Below are positions 59,833 through 64,000 of a stretch of DNA of 64,000 nt, piece after piece (within the stretch, counting starts at the first letter, position 1; each line of letters opens with the position of its first letter). The DNA is from Neocallimastix lanati (nom. inval.) (taxonomy: Eukaryota > Neocallimastigomycota > Neocallimastigomycetes > Neocallimastigales > Neocallimastigaceae): the NCBI GenBank assembly GCA_016946835.1, contig JACVTC010000004.1, positions 2,098,501-2,162,500 of the forward strand. Reading direction: 5' to 3'. The translations under genes and the position numbers were made by a program. Below the pieces are notes generated by a model that searched no databases, was not told the origin of the DNA, and saw only the letters and a list, made by a program, of their open reading frames with translations.

Positions 59833-61190
59833 AAATATGATAGTAATGAATTTCCTTTAACTTCTCAACATTTTGATATCTATATTGGTTATTTAAAAAA
59901 TCCAAAGAGTATAATCTATAATATTTCAAATTCATTTAAATTAAAATAAAATATTGAAATGATGAACTTTAAATGGGAATTATTGATTTATTCAATTATC
60001 ATAAACTATTAAGAAGTCAATACATCAAATAATGATACTGGAAAATTGAAATTTATGGGTGCATTGATGATGATTACATCCTTAAATTTGAATCCTATAG
60101 TTATTATAAAGTAAAATAATTCTCAAGACTATCTAATTTGTCAAAATCACCTTTAATATGAGTTAGTTTTACATAAAATGAAGTCTTATTACTAAGTATT
60201 CACCATATTATTGCTGAAGGATCTACTATTTCTATTATTAATAATGAATTAAATAGTTATTATTATTATGATTTCACAAAGATAGTGATTATGCTTTACA
60301 CTATAAAGAAAAACAAAAAGACGGTGCTTTCAAAAATCAAATTGAATTTTATAAAAATATGTTTAAAGAATTCTAATATATATTATCTATTTCAATGAAA
60401 GAGTATATTGAATTGAACAATGATAATTAGAAATAGAAAACTTAAGTTTTTGTACACAAGAAATTGATAAAAAAAACAAGTTAATTAATTGATGAGTATG
60501 TTAAAACTAATGAAATAAGTAAAAAAGCATTTTTTTCATAAGTATTTATATTTGATATTTGAATTACCTAAATAATCTAAATAAGATATTATATACACAT
60601 CAATGATATTTAAACACAGAAATAAACATTATGTTGAAAATATGAATGGTATGCTTGTAGCTACCTAACCTATGCTCATAGAATTTAATGATGAATGTAC
60701 ATTTTATGAATTAATTAAAAGCAATATGAAAGTTTTAATTGATATATATAATAATCAAGATTTATCATTTTCAGAATTATTTAGTTTATTAAAATTGAAA
60801 AAAAGTTAATAATGTAATTATTTATCAACCAAACGAAATTACTGATAATAATGTTGAAATCATTTTCAAGAAGGGAAATGAAAAAAATTATACGAAAATA
60901 AGGAATTAGTAAATAAAATAATTCAAAATTTGATTTATCATTGAGCATAATAGAACAAATAAATAATTACTTAATATTAATTGAATATAATAATAATATG
61001 TACAATTCTATGATATTAATAGTATTATTCAAGGTTATGTTGAAGTTTCAAGAAATTCAAATAGTTTTAATAAACCTATTCATAATATTGAATACATTCC
61101 AGAAGGCAAAAAAAAAAAAAAAAAAAAAAAGATAAAATAATTAAAACTTTCAACAATAATAAATTTGAATATGAATCAACCTTAATAATT
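59833..61190 (+). pseudogene. NRPS condensation-domain pseudogene
   Basis: Pieces of a condensation (C) domain follow in the right order across many stops and frameshifts. They are FPLTSQHFDIYIGYLKNP (N-terminal C1-like), IHHIIAEGSTISII (60198-60239, the HHxxxDG catalytic motif with Glu for Asp), ENMNGMLVATxPMLIEF (about 60638) and QDLSFSELFSLLKLKK (about 60759). IHNIEYIPEGK precedes an A-run, then IIKTFNNNKFEYE, the linker that normally leads into an adenylation domain. Nothing after 61190 continues it. NRPS C domains join aminoacyl groups on carrier proteins. This copy is dead. Confidence 0.8.
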
Positions 61191-62999
61191 ATTTTTTATT
61201 ATAATTATATTATATTATTAAATACATTTAAATTTAATCTAATTTCATCATTTTTTTTTTTTTTTTTTTTTTTTTTTTGTTACTGTAATAAAATAAAAAC
61301 ATATACAAATATTTACGTTTATTTATTACTAAAATTCTATGTTTCATTATCAATTTATATATTTTGTTCTATTATAAAATATATTTTTTTTTATCAATAT
61401 TATTTTTATTTTTAATAGAAAAAATATTTTATAATAGAAAAAATATTTTATAATAGAACAAAATATATATAAAGATAATCAAATAAATATAATAAATTCA
61501 TATTAATAAAATATATATTATAAAATAATTATTTCTAAGGTCTCTAATCATTCATTATCATATTATATTCCCTTGGTTCTAATATAAAAGGATTTTTCTT
61601 ATAAAAAAAAAATAAAAATAATCTAATAAAAAAAAAAGTAATATATTGAAATATTTATATTTTTTTTAATAAATAATAAAAATAAAAAATAGATAATAAA
61701 AATATTAAAATATTAAAATAAAATAAAATAAAAATAAAAATAAAAAAAAAAAATAAAAAAAAAAAAAAAACTATCAATAATATTTTTTTTTTATTTAATG
61801 TTAATAAATATTGTACAAAATATTTTTTAATTATAAAAGACTTAACAACATTTAATAATATATATTTTCTTTTCCTTTATTTCTCTTTTTATAATTTAAA
61901 AATGATACATTTATTTATTTATTAAATGGATATAAGTTTTTTTTTGTGCGTGTGTATGAGTATGTGTATGAGTATGTGTATGAGTATGTATTATTTATTA
62001 AAGTTTTATTAATTATTCCATTTAGTAACATTTCTAGTTACAGAAAATGGAAAATTATTAAAAAAAATCACATTACAATTATTTTCAATTATATTTGAAA
62101 AAATACTATCCCTTTATTTATTTTTATGAATTTCTTTTATATATAATCTACCTATATTTTATTTTTCTTTGATAATATTATTAAATATAAAAAAATTAAA
62201 AAAGTCTAAATATATAGAATATTTTTTAATTTAAATTTTTTTCCTTTTTTATGATTTTTATATTAAAAGAAACATCCCACATACAATAGGAATTTTTTAT
62301 AAATAAAATAATAATTAAAATTTGAAATAAATCTGAAATTTGTACATTATAAATTAAATTAAAAAAAAATTCATTCATTATCATATTATTATAATATCAT
62401 AATACTATATTTTGATACAAATTTAATTTTAGTATGAGGACAAATGAAAATCATAAAAACCTTATTATCATAAATATTAATAAATAAAGTTTAATTTTAA
62501 AATGATCAACTCTTAAATTGTTATAATAAATAAAAAATTATCTCACATTTAATTTATTTTTTATCTTTAATAATCTTATTTATATATGATTATTTATATT
62601 AACATAATTATATAAATATAATTCTATAACATGAGTTTTTTATTAAGAAAGATTAGAACAAAAAAAAAAAAAATAAATAGTACTAAAACTAAAGAATTTA
62701 AATATCTTTGATTGTTATTTTTCTTCTTCATTATAATAATAATAATAATAATTCCTATTACATGAAAATTTTGTGTTAAACCAATATAAATTATTGTGTT
62801 TATTATATATTTTGAATAATTTGTTCTTAATATTCTCAAAGAATTTTTAATTTTTTCATTGTTTTCTTTTTATATCACAATATGTAAAAATTTTTCAATA
62901 TGTATAAAAATATTCCATAATTTTATCTCTTCTTACATTTTCTTAACTTATAGTTATTCATTTATTATTATTACATATTAATTAAAATTTTTATATTAA

Positions 63000-63034
<35 letters not shown>

Positions 63035-63912
63035 AAAAAGAAAAAAATTATTGTTGAATAAACATTTACATTATTAGTTGTATACTTTTTATTACTTTTT
63101 ATAACAAAATTAGATGAAATTTAAATATATTAATTTTGTAATTTAAAAATAGAAATAAAAACAAAATTAAAAAATAAATTATTGTTTTTCTTTATTATTT
63201 TTTTTTTTATTACTATTATAGTTTTTTTTCCTTAATTGAAATATATTTATAATATTAATATATAATTGGTGTATCTTAATTTTATATTTAGATAATATTA
63301 AAGTTTTATTGGATTTCTTTTTAAAAACTTAAAACATTAATACAATTTTTTATATTAATTTTAATAATTAATGATATTATTAATATTATTATTTACAAAG
63401 TTTATTATTTTTTATCTTTTAATATTATTTCTATAATTTAATTATATTAATTAGAATTTTTGTATATTATTCTCTTCTCTTACATTATTAATATTATATA
63501 ATATTAAATAATATATTATATAATAAATATGATATATAATTTTCCATTTATATATTAATAAATTAAAATAAATATATTTTTGATAATAAAATTAGTTTTT
63601 AAACAACAATAAAAAGAATAATATAAAAAAAAATTTTTTTTTATTTATTTAAAACCCCCTTATTTATCAATAATTGTTATTAAATTAAATCTTACTATAT
63701 TGTATTTTATAATTGGTAAACTATAACAATATTAATAGTTTTGAAATATTTGATATAAAAAAGTTATATATAATAGAATAATATTAAATTAAAAAATATA
63801 TATATATAAAGTAAGTTTCCTTAATTTTTAAAAATTAAATTTTTTCTAAAAAAATTTATTTTAAAGTATTTTTGCTATTTAAAAATTATTATAAATTACA
63901 AAATTTATAAAA
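61191..63912. other. AT-rich spacer
   Basis: Homopolymers at 61251-61278 and 63006-63033. A 12-bp repeat TATGAGTATGTG occurs three times at 61945-61990. No gene is seen. Confidence 0.5.
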
Positions 63913-63925
63913 CACTTTGATAGTG
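63913..63925. promoter_or_regulatory. Candidate cis element CACTTTGATAGTG, third copy
   Basis: Identical to the two copies before the GH9 gene. Another copy follows 57 bases on. No gene follows within the window. Confidence 0.4.
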
Positions 63926-63969
63926 TAGTAATATAGTAAAGCAAAAAGAAATATTTATAAATATATAAA

Positions 63970-63982
63970 CACTTTGATAGTG
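63970..63982. promoter_or_regulatory. Candidate cis element CACTTTGATAGTG, fourth copy
   Basis: The last exact copy, 18 bases from the window end. The pair (63913 and 63970) mirrors the pair at 20721 and 20789, which suggests a regulated gene just beyond the window. Confidence 0.4.
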
Positions 63983-64000
63983 CGTATATAAATTTAATAA

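Overview
The window looks like nuclear DNA of an anaerobic gut fungus (Neocallimastigomycota; Neocallimastix, Piromyces or Anaeromyces type). It is extremely AT-rich throughout, with very long A/T tracts and intergenic microsatellites. Its best gene is an intron-rich GH9 cellulase ending in three fungal (CBM10-like) dockerins, a module type known from cellulosomes of these fungi. A wreck of a non-ribosomal peptide synthetase (NRPS) condensation domain also fits, since these fungi are known to carry NRPS genes.

Only five intact-looking genes are supported. They are a secreted or single-pass cysteine-rich protein (3339-4572, minus, two exons), the GH9 dockerin protein (20952-24258, plus, eight exons, 799 residues), two short hypothetical proteins (41632-42039 and 44246-44506, both minus) and an NTF2/SnoaL-like protein (53794-54174, minus). 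Nothing here is an operon. The genes sit far apart in AT-rich spacer.

The rest is mobile-element debris and satellite DNA. Left part (0-19 kb): nested insertions (a 231-bp terminal-inverted-repeat element next to a poly(A) retroelement), two copies of a second SINE-like family, several tandem-repeat fields (61-bp units at 9.25 kb, an 18-bp minisatellite at 14 kb), and a field of splice-site-bracketed repeat modules on the minus strand (11.4-13.2 kb). Middle (24.7-27.9 kb): two decayed non-LTR retrotransposons. Next comes about 12.3 kb of TTTTA satellite with a higher-order spacer pattern (28.0-40.3 kb), an inverted satellite block at 40.9-41.1 kb, and a second array at 56.2-57.0 kb. Right part: a broken Ty1/copia element (about 46.85-51.66 kb), a second and third member of the terminal-inverted-repeat family (42.76-43.55 and 58.0-58.84 kb), an NRPS condensation-domain pseudogene (59.8-61.2 kb), and spacer to the end.

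The most interesting regulatory signal is a 13-bp near-palindrome, CACTTTGATAGTG. It occurs as a pair upstream of the GH9 start and again as a pair in the last 90 bases of the window, where it may mark the promoter of a gene lying just outside.
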